Below are positions 20,885 through 31,545 of a stretch of 64,000 nucleotides of DNA, one piece after another. The translations under genes were made by a program, and so were the position numbers. Origin of the DNA: Rhodovulum bhavnagarense (GTDB taxonomy: Bacteria; Pseudomonadota; Alphaproteobacteria; Rhodobacterales; Rhodobacteraceae); contig NZ_SLXU01000004.1 of the NCBI RefSeq assembly GCF_004343505.1, positions 124,001-188,000 of the forward strand, given 5' to 3'. The notes under the pieces were generated by a model, which searched no databases, was not told where the DNA came from, and worked only from the letters and a program-made list of their open reading frames with translations. How positions within the stretch are numbered: the first letter of the stretch is position 1; each line of letters starts with the position of its first letter.

Positions 20885-22075
20885 TCACTCGGACGAACGG
20901 CCGAGGGGCACGACATGCGCGCCCGGCTCGGGTCCCAGATCCTCGAAATCGAAATTGTCCAGCCGAGCGGCCCGCTTTCCCGCGCGTTCGGCAGCCACCC
21001 CGATCCCGTCCAGGTCGGCCCGGGCCTGGGAGAAATGGGTGTGCAACTTGTCCACCCGCTCCACCACCAGTTCCACATCGCGGTGCAGTTGTTTCAGCGT
21101 CTTGCGGATCGCGCCCGCCTGTTCGCGCATCCGCGCGTCTTTCAGGATCGCGCGCATCGTATTCAGCGTGGCCATGCAGGTGGTGGGCGACACGATCCAG
21201 ACCCGCGCCTCGAATCCCTCGCGCACGAGTTCGGGAAAATTGGCATGAATTTCGGCATAAATCGCCTCTGACGGCAGGAACATCAGCGCGCCGTCGGCGG
21301 TTTCGCCTTCAAGGATATACTTGTCGGAAATCGCCTTGATATGGGTGCGGACAGAGGTCCGCAGCATCTTGGCGGCCTCGTTCAACTCCCATTGCGTATC
21401 GGCCCGGCGCAGCGCCTCGTAGGCCTCCAGCGGGAATTTCGAGTCGATCACGATGGGCCCGGGCGGATTGGGCAGGTGGATCAGGCAATCGGCCCGCTTG
21501 CCGTTCGACAGCGTGACCTGCATCGCATAGCTGTCGGCGGGCAGCGCCTTGCCCACGATGTCGTGCAACTGGATTTCGCCAAAGGCGCCGCGGGTCTGCT
21601 TGTTCGACAGGATGTCCTGCAACGACAGAACGTCGCCCGACAGTTTCTCGATATTGGCCTGGGCCTTGTCGATGGTGGCCAGCCGCTGCTGCAATTCACC
21701 CAAGGAATGCGCGGTCCGGCGCGATGCGCCCTCAAGGTTCTGGTTCATCTGCTGGGTGACGAGGCCCAGCCGCGCCTCCATCAGTTTCAGCATGTTCGCC
21801 TGGCTGGCCGATTGCGCCTCTGCGACATGGGTCAGCCCGCCGGCCAGCTTGTGCTGCCCGTCGCCCAGGGCCTCTACCCGGCGGGCCAGTTGATCCATCT
21901 GGTAGATCAGGGGTTCGGCCAGCTCCGCCGACCGCCCGGCGCGGCGCACCGCCAGGAACAGCAACAGCAGGATCAGCAGCACCAAGGCCAGCGCGCCCCC
22001 GGCGGCCAGAACAACCGGATCGGTCCACTGATAGACCCGCCCGTTAAGGACGATTTCCTGACCGACCTGGATCAT
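20885..22075 (-). CDS. rmuC: DNA recombination protein RmuC homolog
   Basis: The 396-residue protein has one N-terminal transmembrane segment (about 20-42), a coiled-coil region, and then the RmuC nuclease-like domain. That domain has [39 protein letters not shown] and an [11 protein letters not shown] segment. RmuC limits inversion between short repeats; the fold is related to restriction-type nucleases. The ATG overlaps the mutL stop (ATGA), so both repair genes are made together. It is convergent with chrR, only 3 bases apart. Confidence 0.9.
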   Translation of the reverse strand: MIQVGQEIVLNGRVYQWTDPVVLAAGGALALVLLILLLLFLAVRRAGRSAELAEPLIYQMDQLARRVEALGDGQHKLAGGLTHVAEAQSASQANMLKLMEARLGLVTQQMNQNLEGASRRTAHSLGELQQRLATIDKAQANIEKLSGDVLSLQDILSNKQTRGAFGEIQLHDIVGKALPADSYAMQVTLSNGKRADCLIHLPNPPGPIVIDSKFPLEAYEALRRADTQWELNEAAKMLRTSVRTHIKAISDKYILEGETADGALMFLPSEAIYAEIHANFPELVREGFEARVWIVSPTTCMATLNTMRAILKDARMREQAGAIRKTLKQLHRDVELVVERVDKLHTHFSQARADLDGIGVAAERAGKRAARLDNFDFEDLGPEPGAHVVPLGRSSE

Positions 22076-23925
22076 GTGCGCCCGAACAGCCGTTCGATAT
22101 CCGCCAGCCGCAGTTCCACATAGGTCGGCCGCCCGTGGTTGCACTGGCCCGAATGGGGCGTCGCCTCCATCTCGCGCAAGAGCGCGTTCATCTCGTCCAC
22201 CCGCATCCGCCGGCCAGAGCGGATAGAGCCATGGCAGGCCACGCGGCTAAGGATCGCCTCGATCCGGGCTTGCAGGGTCTGGCTGTCGCCCAGGTCAGTC
22301 AACTCGTCCACGATATCGCGGATCAGCGCCTCGGCGTTCACCTCGCCCAGCAGGGCGGGGGTTTCGCGCACCGCAACCGTTCCGGGGCCGAAGGGTTCCA
22401 CCGTCAAGCCAAGGCGGGCCAGCGTGTCCGCATGATCCATCAGCGCCGCGGCGTCACCCTCGGACAGGGTCACGATCTCGGGGATCAGCAGGGCCTGCGC
22501 GGCAACACCGTTCTCCGCCATCTGGCGTTTGAGTTTCTCGTAGACCAGCCGCTCATGGGCGGCGTGCTGATCGACCAGGACCATGCCGGTTTCGGTCTGG
22601 GCGATGATGTAATTTTCATGCACCTGCGCGCGCGCCGCGCCCAGCGGCAGGGCGGTCGCCTCGGGCGCGGGCTCGGCCGGCTCGAACCGGGCCGAGGGTT
22701 CGGCCAGATCGCCCCCCAGCGACGATTGCGCGGGCGGCATCGGCATCGGCGCCTGTGCGGCATAGGCCGCCGACAGGGCGCCGGGGCTGGGCCGATCCAT
22801 CTGGTAGACGCGGGGGAAAACGGGTTCGGGCCGCATCGCACCCAGGGTCGCGCCCGCCACGGTGGTGGAGGCCCGGTGCCCGGCCTCGGCCAGCGCGTGG
22901 CGCAGGGCCGAAACGATCAGCCCGCGCACGACGCCCGGCGCGCGGAACCGGACCTCGGCCTTGGCCGGGTGCACGTTCACGTCCACCAGATGCGGGTCGC
23001 AATCGACGAACAGCACCGCCGCGGGGTGCCGGTCGCGCGACAGGAAATCGGCATAGGCCCCGCGCAGCGCCCCGATCAGCAGCTTGTCCCGCACCGGGCG
23101 GCCATTGACGAACAGGTATTGCGCGACCGACGAGCCGCGCGAATAGGTCGGCAGGGCGGCATAGCCCGTCAACGTGATCTCTTCGCGGGTGGCCTCGATC
23201 GGCAGGGCGTTTTCCGCGAACTCGTGGCCCAGCACGCGCCCCAGCCGCCGGTGCAGCGCGTCGAACAGATCGCCGGTTTCCGCATCGGCACGGAAGGTCA
23301 CGCGCCCCTCGCCCCCGCCCGAGACATCGCGCAGGGTAAAACCCACGAAAGGCTCGGCCATCGCCAGCCGCTTGATCACGTCCGCGATCGCCTGCGCCTC
23401 GGCCCGGTCGGAACGAAGGAATTTCAGCCGCGCGGGCGTGGCGTAGAACAGATCGCGTAGCTCCACCACGGTGCCGCGCGACAGGGCCGCGGGCGTGACC
23501 TGCCCCATCTGCCCGCCGGACACGGTGATGCGCGCGCCCTCGCCCCCCGCGGCGCGCGAGGTGATGGTCAGCCGCCCCACCGCCCCCAGCGAGGGCAACG
23601 CCTCGCCGCGAAAGCCGAAGCTGTGGATGTTCAACAGGTCGCTGCCGTCGATCTTGGACGTGGCGTGGCGGGCCAGCGCCAGCGGCAGGTCGCCCGCCGG
23701 AATGCCGCAGCCATCGTCGGTGACCCGGATCAGCGTCTTGCCGCCCTCGGCCTGGGCGACCTCGATCCGCCGCGCGCCCGCGTCCAGGGCGTTTTCAACC
23801 AGTTCCTTGACGGCAGAGGCCGGACGTTCGACCACCTCGCCGGCGGCGATGCGATTGATCGCGGCCTCGTCCAACTGGCGAATTATGGGGGTCTCTGCGC
23901 GTATGTTGGGGGCTGGGGAGTTCAT
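22072..23925 (-). CDS. mutL: DNA mismatch repair protein MutL
   Basis: The 617-residue protein has the GHKL ATPase motifs at the N-terminus ([38 protein letters not shown]). The C-terminal domain has [12 protein letters not shown] at about residues 452-463. This fits the DQHA(x)2E(x)4E metal motif, so it is a nicking-competent MutL, as expected in bacteria lacking MutH. A proline/alanine-rich linker lies between. It is encoded upstream of rmuC with a four-base overlap. Confidence 0.96.
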   Translation of the reverse strand: MNSPAPNIRAETPIIRQLDEAAINRIAAGEVVERPASAVKELVENALDAGARRIEVAQAEGGKTLIRVTDDGCGIPAGDLPLALARHATSKIDGSDLLNIHSFGFRGEALPSLGAVGRLTITSRAAGGEGARITVSGGQMGQVTPAALSRGTVVELRDLFYATPARLKFLRSDRAEAQAIADVIKRLAMAEPFVGFTLRDVSGGGEGRVTFRADAETGDLFDALHRRLGRVLGHEFAENALPIEATREEITLTGYAALPTYSRGSSVAQYLFVNGRPVRDKLLIGALRGAYADFLSRDRHPAAVLFVDCDPHLVDVNVHPAKAEVRFRAPGVVRGLIVSALRHALAEAGHRASTTVAGATLGAMRPEPVFPRVYQMDRPSPGALSAAYAAQAPMPMPPAQSSLGGDLAEPSARFEPAEPAPEATALPLGAARAQVHENYIIAQTETGMVLVDQHAAHERLVYEKLKRQMAENGVAAQALLIPEIVTLSEGDAAALMDHADTLARLGLTVEPFGPGTVAVRETPALLGEVNAEALIRDIVDELTDLGDSQTLQARIEAILSRVACHGSIRSGRRMRVDEMNALLREMEATPHSGQCNHGRPTYVELRLADIERLFGRT

Positions 23926-23979
23926 GCCACAAGCGATAGCATGCCCTGCGGCGATTCGGCCATGGGGAAGGCGGGGCGG

Positions 23980-25725
23980 TCAGGCGCGGTTGGTGATCCA
24001 GCGGCACTGGTAGGGGGCGAAGGGAATCTCCGGCCCGGTGGGCGAGATCGTCTCGCCCGACAGCAGGTCCACCCAATCCTCGCCCCCGATCAGGTTGATC
24101 GACAGGGGCGGGACGAAGACCTCTTCGCCGCTGACATTGTGCAGCGCGAAAATCGACTGGTCACGATCCAGGCTTTGGCGCCATAGCCCGAACAGGCGGT
24201 GATCCAGGTGCAGCGTGAATTGCGTCGCGTTGGGATGAAAGGCCGGCTGCCGGCGGCGGATGTCGATACGGCGCTTCATATGGCGCAAAACCTGCGCCTG
24301 GGTCGAGGCCGGATCGTCGAGCCGCGCCAGAAGCGTCGGGTAATCCCAGCGATGGCGGTTGATCGCGCGTTTCACCCCGGTCTTTTCCACCCCCGCGTGA
24401 TCGTTCGGCGTGGCCAGCAGGGAATGGATGTAGAAGGCCGGAACGCCCTCCAGCGCCATGACGATGGTCTGCGAACACAGGAACCGGGCAAACTGATGGT
24501 CATCCTCGCCGGCAAAGGTACCCCGCATCGCATCGAACCAGGTGATGTTCAGCTCATAGGGCGCCTCGCCGCCGCCGTTCAACGTGCGCATCGACACCTC
24601 GCCGCCAAAGGCGCGGACGGTGGCGATGATCTGGCCGATCTCGTCCTCGGGCAACAGCCCCTCGACGGGCCGCATCCCGATGCCGTCATGCGATGCGGTA
24701 AAGTTCAGATAGGCACAGCCCAGTTGCGCCGGCGGCATCGTGGCCTGCCAGCGGTGCAAATATTGCGCCGTGCCCGACAACAGCGCATGCAGGATCAGCG
24801 GCGGCAGCGAAAAGTTGTAGACCGCGTGCGCCTCGTTCCGGTTGCCGAAATAGGACAGGTTCTCGACATTGGGCACGTTGGTTTCGGTCAACAGGATGAT
24901 CGGTTCGACCGCGAAATCGCACAGCACGCGCATCAGCTGCACGATGGCGTGGGTCTGGGGCATGTGGATCGAGGGCGTGCCGGCCTCCTTCCACAGGAAG
25001 GCCACGGCATCCAGCCGCACGATGCGGATACCGTTGTCGACATGCAGCCGCATGATCCGCAGGAATTCCAGCAGAACCTCGGGGTTGCGGAAATCCAGGT
25101 CCACCTGGTCGTGGCTGAAGGTGCACCAGACATGGCGCACGCCATTGGCCGTCTCGACCTCGCGCAGCAGCGGACTGGTCCGCGGGCGCACCACCGGCGA
25201 CAGGTCGTCATCGGGCGAGGCCTCGAAGAAGAACCGGTCATAGGGCGGTTTGCCCTGGCGGTAGTCGTTGAACCAGGCCGACTGGCTGGAGACGTGGTTC
25301 AGAACCAGATCGGACATCACGGTGAAATCGTCGGCGATACGTTTGATGTCGGCCCAGTCGCCCAGGTTGGAATTGACCGCGCGGTAATCGGTCACCGCGA
25401 ACCCGTCATCCGAGGTAAAGGGAAAGAACGGCAGGATATGCACCGAGCTGACCGTGCCCCGCAGAAAGCGGTGCAGAAAGTCGTGCAGCAGATCCAGCGG
25501 CTTGTGCTGGCCGTCCCGGATCGTGTTGCCATAGGTGATCACCATCGCGTCGCGCGGAGACCACAGGCGGTTTGATGGCATGCGGGCACGTCGGCGCGGA
25601 TGGTGGCCCTCTGGCCAGAACGCGGCGAGCACCTGCGCAACCAACAGGTCACAATCCTGGCCGGGATAAATACGGCCGATCAGTTCGGCCAGTTTCATGC
25701 TGAGATTTTGGGCGGGTTCTGTCAT
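23980..25725 (-). CDS. GH13 sugar phosphorylase (sucrose/glucosylglycerate phosphorylase type)
   Basis: The 581-residue alpha-amylase-superfamily enzyme cleaves a glucoside with phosphate to give glucose 1-phosphate. Key features are an N-terminal barrel with HILPFFPFTSDDGFAVTDY, LVLNHVSSQS, the nucleophile Asp in IRIVRLDAVAFLWKE and the acid/base Glu in ILLTETN. ASHDGIGMRP is the stabiliser region. These fit GH13 subfamily 18. The substrate cannot be fixed from sequence reading: sucrose, sucrose 6-phosphate or glucosylglycerate are all possible. It stands alone, 54 bases upstream of mutL. Confidence 0.82.
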   Translation of the reverse strand: MTEPAQNLSMKLAELIGRIYPGQDCDLLVAQVLAAFWPEGHHPRRRARMPSNRLWSPRDAMVITYGNTIRDGQHKPLDLLHDFLHRFLRGTVSSVHILPFFPFTSDDGFAVTDYRAVNSNLGDWADIKRIADDFTVMSDLVLNHVSSQSAWFNDYRQGKPPYDRFFFEASPDDDLSPVVRPRTSPLLREVETANGVRHVWCTFSHDQVDLDFRNPEVLLEFLRIMRLHVDNGIRIVRLDAVAFLWKEAGTPSIHMPQTHAIVQLMRVLCDFAVEPIILLTETNVPNVENLSYFGNRNEAHAVYNFSLPPLILHALLSGTAQYLHRWQATMPPAQLGCAYLNFTASHDGIGMRPVEGLLPEDEIGQIIATVRAFGGEVSMRTLNGGGEAPYELNITWFDAMRGTFAGEDDHQFARFLCSQTIVMALEGVPAFYIHSLLATPNDHAGVEKTGVKRAINRHRWDYPTLLARLDDPASTQAQVLRHMKRRIDIRRRQPAFHPNATQFTLHLDHRLFGLWRQSLDRDQSIFALHNVSGEEVFVPPLSINLIGGEDWVDLLSGETISPTGPEIPFAPYQCRWITNRA

Positions 25726-25918
25726 GGCGGTCCGGGCCTGTATGTTCCCGAATCCTTGCGCGCCTCATCGCCAAAGGCAAGGCGGCGCTGCCGGCGCCGC
25801 AGATCGCATCGCCCCCGCGCACAGGATTTGCCCACCCTGCCCGCAGCGTGACCGGGTACGGGGTGGCGTGGTTGTTCCTGCCGGCGCGCCCCGGCCGGGC
25901 GGGGGCGTTCCACACGTC

Positions 25919-28900
25919 TCAGCCCGACAGGGCCTCTTCCAGTTCGCGGGCAAGGCGCCGTGTTTCCTCGGCCCGCGGCGGTGAAAAGCGCGCCAAAACG
26001 AGATAGGCCACCGGCGTTAGATAAAGCGTCGACAGCGTTGCCAGCCCCAGGCCGCCCACGATCACCCAGCCCAGAGCCTCGCGCGCCTCTGCACCGGCAC
26101 CCGAGGACAGGATCAGCGGCACGCCCCCCAGAACGGTCGAGGTCATCGTCATCATCACCGGACGCAGGCGGATCGTGGCCGCATCCAGGATCGCCTCTCG
26201 CACCGCCGCACCGCCATCGCGCAACTGATTGGCGAATTCCACGATCAGGATACCGTTCTTGGCCATGATCCCGATCAGCATCACGAGACCAATCTGCGAG
26301 TATACATTCAGGCTGAGCCCGGTGACGGCCAGCGCGACAACCGCGCAGGCCAGCCCCAGCGGCACGGTGGCCATGACCACAACGGCCGAGACAAAGCTTT
26401 CGAACTGGGCGGCGAGAACGAGGAACACGATAGCGATGGCAAAGCCAAAGACGATGACGAGCCCCGAATTGGTCTGGTTCAGCGTCGCCGCCTCACCCAG
26501 CGGCACGATCCGGTTTTCCTCGGCCAGCAGGTCCTGGGCCAGCCGCTCCACCTCGCGCAAGGCATCGCCAAGTGCAAAATCAGGGGTCAGGCCCGCGGAA
26601 ATCTCGACCGACCTGCTCTGGTCCTCGCGGTCCAGTTCGGGCGCTACGGCGCGTTCTTCGAGGCGGACGAAACTGGACATTGGCACCATTTGGCCCGCCG
26701 CGGTCTTGACGAAAACGTTTTCCAGGTCGCCGGGATCGTCCACCGGATCCGAACTCGACAGCAACTGCACGTCGTAGCTTTGATCCCCGATAAAGACCGA
26801 TGCCACGCTGCGCCCGTTCAGCACCGCGCGCAGGGCGTGCCCCAGCCCGGTGATGTCGATACCAAGGTCAGAGGCCCGCATCCGGTCGATTTCCACGAAA
26901 AGCTGCGGCTGTGTGCGCTCGTACTCAAGTTGGACCGCACCGAATGCGGGGTTTTCCTCCATCCGCGCCACCAGCGCCTCGGACAGATCGGCAAGCTGGT
27001 CATAGCTGTCGCCCGTGATGGCAAAACTGAGCCCGCGCCCCGCGCCGCGGATGCCCAGGGAATTGGGCTGGATCACGAAGGCCCGCACCCCCACGATCCC
27101 CCGAAGCCGGGCGTTGATGTCGTCCACGATCTGCTGTTGGCCACGGTCGCGATCACCCCAGCGGGCCAGAGAGAACACCATGAAACCGCGATTATCTGCG
27201 CCAAAGCCCGAGATAGAGAAGATATTGGTGATCTCGCCGTCTTGGCGCAGCGGTTCCACCGCGTCCTCGATCGCGCGCATCCGCGACTGGGTGTAGTCCA
27301 GCGATACGCCCTGCGGCGCGGTGATGCGCAGCAAGGCCACCGCGCGATCCTCGCGCGGGGTCAGTTCTTGACGAATGCCGCCGGCGATGAAAACCGCGGT
27401 CAGCGCGAACAGCACGGCCGCCACTACGATAGCCAGCGGCGCAGCCAATGCCCAGCGAAGCGTCTGCGCATAAAGCGCGCCAAGTCTCGCCCCGATCCAT
27501 GCGAGGGGCCCGCGACCCTGTTCGCTTCCTCCCGCGAGCATGCGGCTTGCCAGGACCGGGCACAGCGTCAACGCCACGACCGACGAGATCGCCACGGCGA
27601 TGGCCAGCGTAAAGCCGAATTCGCGGAAAAGTCCCCCCGCCTGTCCGGGAAGGAATGACAAGGGCACGAACACCGCGGCCAGCGTCGCGGTGGTGGTGAC
27701 GACCGCAAAGAAAACCTGCTTTGTACCCAGCACTGCCGCGGCGCGCGCCCCCATGCCCTCTGCCCGGCGGCGCACGATGTTTTCCAGCACCACGATGGCA
27801 TCGTCGACCACCAGCCCGGTCGCCAGCACCAGCGCCAGAAGCGTCAGGATGTTGACCGAGAACCCCACGACATGGATCGCCGCCAGCGTGCCGATCAGTG
27901 CCACGGGCATGGTCAACGCAGGGATCAGCGTGGCGCGCAGATCGCGCAGGAACAGGAAGATCACCAGCACGACGATTGCGACCGCCAGCCCCAGCGTCTT
28001 TAGCACCTCGACGATGGCGCCTTTCACGAACACCGCGTCATCCGACGTGACAAAGATCGATATGTCATCGGGCAGCGTGCGGTCGAGTTCATCCACCGCC
28101 GCGCGCACCGCGCGCGAGATGTCCAGCGTGTTGCTGCCTGCCTGCCGGATCACGCCCATGCCCACGCCCGACTGGCCGTTGGCGCGCAGGATGGTTTCGT
28201 CCGGGGCTGGGCCCAGGCTGACGCGGGCCAGGTCACGCAGATAGACATCCGGCGCGACCAGCACCCCCTCGAAGGCCGAGGCCGAGGCCACCATCGCGGT
28301 GGTGCGCACGTTGATCGACTGGCTCTTGCCCTCCAGGTCGCCCGCCGCCGCGTTGAACCCCGCATCCGAAAGCGCCGCGGCGATATCGGCCAGCGTCAGG
28401 CCACGCGCCGCCAGCCGCGCCTGGTCTATATCGACGCGAAAGATCGGCTCGGCATCGCCATAGATATTGACATCGGCCACGCCCGCCACGGATACGATGC
28501 GGTCCTCGACGCGCTCTTGTACGATCTCGGTCAATTCGTGCGAGGACCGGCTCGGCGAGGTGACGGCGATCCGCATCACCGGCTGAGCATCGGCGTCTGC
28601 CTTGACGATCTCGGGGGCCTCGGCCCCGTCGGGCAGGTCGCCCGCGATGCGGGCCACCGCGTCGCGTGTATCCGTTGCAGCAACGTCGATATCGACATTC
28701 TCTGAAAATTCCAGCGTGACCCGACTGCGCCCGAAACGTGAATTGGACGAAATCGCGCGAATTCCGGCCACCCGGCCCACGGCGCCCTCGATCCGCCCGG
28801 TGATTTCCTGGTCGATGGTTTCGGGCGAGGCGCCGGGGAATTGCGTCGTAACGGTGACCACGGGACGATCCACGTTCGGCAATTCGCGAATCTCGACGCC

Positions 28901-29020
28901 GAACAGCGCAGCCAGCCCCGACAGAACGATCAGCGCGCTGACTACCAGCGCGAGGATCGGGCGGCGCACGAACAGCGCCGGTCCGCCCCCCTCGGCCGCG
29001 CGGCTGGCCTGTTCAAGCAT
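25919..29020 (-). CDS. RND-family efflux transporter permease
   Basis: The 1033-residue inner-membrane pump belongs to the hydrophobe/amphiphile RND family, which exports drugs, solvents or dyes by proton antiport. It shows the first helix near the N-terminus, two large periplasmic domains, a GLVVDDAIVVLENIVRR segment with the paired Asp residues of the proton relay, and a second set of helices after about residue 860. It is encoded after its adaptor with an 8-base overlap. No outer-membrane channel gene is adjacent. Confidence 0.93.
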   Translation of the reverse strand: MLEQASRAAEGGGPALFVRRPILALVVSALIVLSGLAALFGVEIRELPNVDRPVVTVTTQFPGASPETIDQEITGRIEGAVGRVAGIRAISSNSRFGRSRVTLEFSENVDIDVAATDTRDAVARIAGDLPDGAEAPEIVKADADAQPVMRIAVTSPSRSSHELTEIVQERVEDRIVSVAGVADVNIYGDAEPIFRVDIDQARLAARGLTLADIAAALSDAGFNAAAGDLEGKSQSINVRTTAMVASASAFEGVLVAPDVYLRDLARVSLGPAPDETILRANGQSGVGMGVIRQAGSNTLDISRAVRAAVDELDRTLPDDISIFVTSDDAVFVKGAIVEVLKTLGLAVAIVVLVIFLFLRDLRATLIPALTMPVALIGTLAAIHVVGFSVNILTLLALVLATGLVVDDAIVVLENIVRRRAEGMGARAAAVLGTKQVFFAVVTTTATLAAVFVPLSFLPGQAGGLFREFGFTLAIAVAISSVVALTLCPVLASRMLAGGSEQGRGPLAWIGARLGALYAQTLRWALAAPLAIVVAAVLFALTAVFIAGGIRQELTPREDRAVALLRITAPQGVSLDYTQSRMRAIEDAVEPLRQDGEITNIFSISGFGADNRGFMVFSLARWGDRDRGQQQIVDDINARLRGIVGVRAFVIQPNSLGIRGAGRGLSFAITGDSYDQLADLSEALVARMEENPAFGAVQLEYERTQPQLFVEIDRMRASDLGIDITGLGHALRAVLNGRSVASVFIGDQSYDVQLLSSSDPVDDPGDLENVFVKTAAGQMVPMSSFVRLEERAVAPELDREDQSRSVEISAGLTPDFALGDALREVERLAQDLLAEENRIVPLGEAATLNQTNSGLVIVFGFAIAIVFLVLAAQFESFVSAVVVMATVPLGLACAVVALAVTGLSLNVYSQIGLVMLIGIMAKNGILIVEFANQLRDGGAAVREAILDAATIRLRPVMMTMTSTVLGGVPLILSSGAGAEAREALGWVIVGGLGLATLSTLYLTPVAYLVLARFSPPRAEETRRLARELEEALSG

Positions 29021-30176
29021 CGCGCGCCCCCTCGAGGGCGCCCGGCCCGGCCGGGCGCATCCTTGCCTGCGGCTCGACGATGCGCAGCTCGGTACCCTCG
29101 CGCAGCGCCTGCACGCCCTCGGTCACCACCCGGTCCCCCGGCACGAGCTCGGACTCGACCAGCACCGCATCGGCATTGCGCTGTCGGATCGTGACCGCAA
29201 CGCGCGCAGCCTTGCCATCGCGTACCACCCAGACATAGGCGCCCTCGCTGGACCATTGCACGGCAAGCGGGTCCACCTTCGGCAGCGTCTCACCCGGGAA
29301 CCCCAGCTCGACCTCGAATGCCATGCCGCCGCGCAACATGTCACCGGCGTTTTCGACCCGCCCCTGAACGCGCAGCGTGCGGCTGGTGCTGTCCACGACA
29401 TTGTCTACGGCATGCACCTCGCCCGCCAGTTCCAGATCGACCAGCCCCAACGGGCGCGCGATCAGCGCCAGGCCAGGCGAAACCTGGCCGACAACCCGCT
29501 CCGGCACGCGAAAATCGATCAGGATCTGTGAATTGTCGGTCAGCGTTGCCACGCTGTCACCACCTGAAACGCGGTCTCCCACCGCGATATCCAGAACGCC
29601 CACCGACCCGGCGAATGGCGCGCGCACGATGCGTTCGGCAAGGTCAAACTCGGCCTGGCGCAATTCCAGCTCAGCAGTGCGCAGGGCAAGATCGGCCTCG
29701 CGGCGGCGCACCTCGGTCACGGCGCCGGTGGTTTCCAGCCGCTTTACGCGCAGGGCCTCGTCGCGGGCATCCTCCAGCACCAGGCGGGCGCGTTCCACCG
29801 CGATCCTCTCGGCCTCGTCGTCCAGCCGCACCAGCCTGTCGCCCGCATCAACATAGTCGCCATCCTGGATGCCAAGTTCCACGATCTGACCGGCGACCTT
29901 TGTCCGGACCGTCACAGTGCGCAACGCCTTGGCGTCGCCGATGGCGATCACGCGATCGCGGATCTTGCCCGCCTCGACCTCGGCCGCCACCACCGTCGCC
30001 GGACCCCCGACATTACGCCGCCCGCCGGCTGCTGTTTCGGGCACGGGCGGGTCGATACCCAGAACGCCCAGCGCCCCGATCCGGTCAAGAACCGGCAGCG
30101 CAGAGGGCACATAGACGATCCACAGCCCGAGCGTCGCCGCGATGATTGCCGCGGAAAGGACAAGTTGCCGGATCAT
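29013..30176 (-). CDS. RND efflux periplasmic adaptor (HlyD/MFP family)
   Basis: This 387-residue membrane-fusion protein has an N-terminal hydrophobic anchor (LVLSAAIIAATLGLWIVYV). Two half lipoyl motifs (KVAGQIVELGIQDGDYVDAGD and RAPFAGSVGVLDIAVGDRV) flank an alpha-helical hairpin at about 115-175, followed by beta-barrel domains. It bridges the RND pump to an outer-membrane channel. The ATG at 30176 begins the anchor; the frame continues upstream, but without supporting features. Confidence 0.9.
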   Translation of the reverse strand: MIRQLVLSAAIIAATLGLWIVYVPSALPVLDRIGALGVLGIDPPVPETAAGGRRNVGGPATVVAAEVEAGKIRDRVIAIGDAKALRTVTVRTKVAGQIVELGIQDGDYVDAGDRLVRLDDEAERIAVERARLVLEDARDEALRVKRLETTGAVTEVRRREADLALRTAELELRQAEFDLAERIVRAPFAGSVGVLDIAVGDRVSGGDSVATLTDNSQILIDFRVPERVVGQVSPGLALIARPLGLVDLELAGEVHAVDNVVDSTSRTLRVQGRVENAGDMLRGGMAFEVELGFPGETLPKVDPLAVQWSSEGAYVWVVRDGKAARVAVTIRQRNADAVLVESELVPGDRVVTEGVQALREGTELRIVEPQARMRPAGPGALEGARDA

Positions 30177-30359
30177 TCTGACGCCACCATGCGGATAACG
30201 GTTGCCGATATGAGAACCAAGCACATAGCGCGCAGCACGGAAAGTCACTTTCATCTCACGCGGATGTGGCGGGCCGCCGCCCGCGCGGCCGCAAGCCGGC
30301 ATCTCAACGCATCGGCGGGCTTGTCCCCGGCCCTTTCGCACCCTAACATTGTTCCACGA
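30177..30359. other. intergenic between adaptor and riboswitch
   Basis: This stretch separates the leftward efflux operon from the rightward thiamine operon and must hold both promoters. I cannot identify a clear -35/-10 pair or an operator. No gene is visible. Confidence 0.4.
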
Positions 30360-30444
30360 ACCGTTGGGGTGCCCCGCAAGGGGCTGAGAGGCCGCGCGCC
30401 AACCCATCGAACCTGATCCGGATCGTACCGGCGTAGGGAACGGT
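30360..30444 (+). promoter_or_regulatory. TPP (THI-element) riboswitch
   Basis: The aptamer is recognisable by the closing helix ACCGTT / AACGGT, GGGGTGCCCC, the conserved GGGGCTGAGA, and GAACCTGATCCGG followed by TACCGGCGTAGGGAACGG. It lies 160 bases before thiY, so binding of thiamine pyrophosphate should switch off the transport operon. A short GGGCC/GGCCC hairpin at about 30454-30467 could be part of the expression platform. Confidence 0.95.
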
Positions 30445-30603
30445 AACATCGTAAAGGGCCTCAGGGCCCCTGTCCGTCTCCGAGCCCATCGATCCTTTTG
30501 GCCATGGAGACGCGGAATGTCACGCGGACCTGTTATTTCGACCCTCCCCCGCCCCGCGGGGCTCCGTCTGCATTCCCGTCGCCCCTTTCTGAAAGGAGAC
30601 ATG

Positions 30604-31545
30604 ATGAAACCCATTTTTGCCGCCCTTTGCCTTTGGTGTGCAGCCGTCGTACCCGCCGCCGCGCAGGACCGGCTGACCGTCATGCTGGACTGGTTTACCA
30701 ATCCCGATCACGGCCCCGTCGTGATTGCGCAGGAACTGGGCTATTTCGCCCGGGCCGGGCTGGAGGTCGAAACCGTCAGCCCCGCCGATCCCAACGACCC
30801 GCCGCGCATGGCCGCCGCCGGGCGTGTCGATCTGGCGGTCAGCTATCAGCCGCAGTTGCATCTCAGCCGCCATGCGGGCCTGCCGCTGGTTCGGGTGGGC
30901 ACGCTGATCTCTACCCCGCTGTCCTGCCTGGTGGTGCTGGCCGACGGGCCGGTGGAAACCCTCACCGACCTGAAGGGCGGCAAGGTCGGATTTGCCGTGG
31001 CCGGCGTGCAGGAGGTGATGCTGAACGCCATGCTGGCCAATGCGGGGCTGGCGCCCGAGGATGTGCAGCAGATCAATGTCGGCTGGTCGATCTCGCCCGC
31101 GCTGATGTCGGGGCAGGTCGACGGGGTGATCGGTGCGTTCCGCAATTTCGAACTGAACCACCTGGCGATGGAAGGCCGCCCCGGCCGCTGCTTCAACCCC
31201 GAGGAACAGGGCGTGCCCGCCTATGACGAGCTGATCTATGTCGCCAACCCCGACCGCATGAACCGCGACGCCATCGCCCGGTTCCTGCGCGCGACGGAAC
31301 GCGCGGCCGCCTTCATCCTGAACCACCCCGACCGTGCGTGGGAAATCTTCGCCGCCACCGCGCCCGAGCTGGACACGGAACTGAACCGCCGCGCCTGGGC
31401 CGATACCTGGCCGCGTTTCGCCACCCGGCCCGCCGCGATGGATGCCGGGCGCTATGCGCGGTTCGAGGCGTTCCTGGCCGAGGCGGGCGCCACCCAAGGC
31501 GGGCTGCCGGTCGCAGACCTGGCCATCGACGTGACCGCGCCATGA
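30604..31545 (+). CDS. thiY: thiamine-precursor ABC transporter substrate-binding protein (ThiY-like)
   Basis: The 313-residue protein is a periplasmic binding protein of the NMT1/THI5-like family, which captures the pyrimidine moiety of thiamine (formylaminopyrimidine or HMP). It has a signal peptide (PIFAALCLWCAAVVPAAA) and then LTVMLDWFTNPDHGPVVIAQ, the family signature. AAGGAG at 30593 favours the second of two adjacent ATGs (30601 or 30604). The TPP riboswitch upstream and the ATPase and permease genes downstream support the role. Confidence 0.9.
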   Translation: MKPIFAALCLWCAAVVPAAAQDRLTVMLDWFTNPDHGPVVIAQELGYFARAGLEVETVSPADPNDPPRMAAAGRVDLAVSYQPQLHLSRHAGLPLVRVGTLISTPLSCLVVLADGPVETLTDLKGGKVGFAVAGVQEVMLNAMLANAGLAPEDVQQINVGWSISPALMSGQVDGVIGAFRNFELNHLAMEGRPGRCFNPEEQGVPAYDELIYVANPDRMNRDAIARFLRATERAAAFILNHPDRAWEIFAATAPELDTELNRRAWADTWPRFATRPAAMDAGRYARFEAFLAEAGATQGGLPVADLAIDVTAP

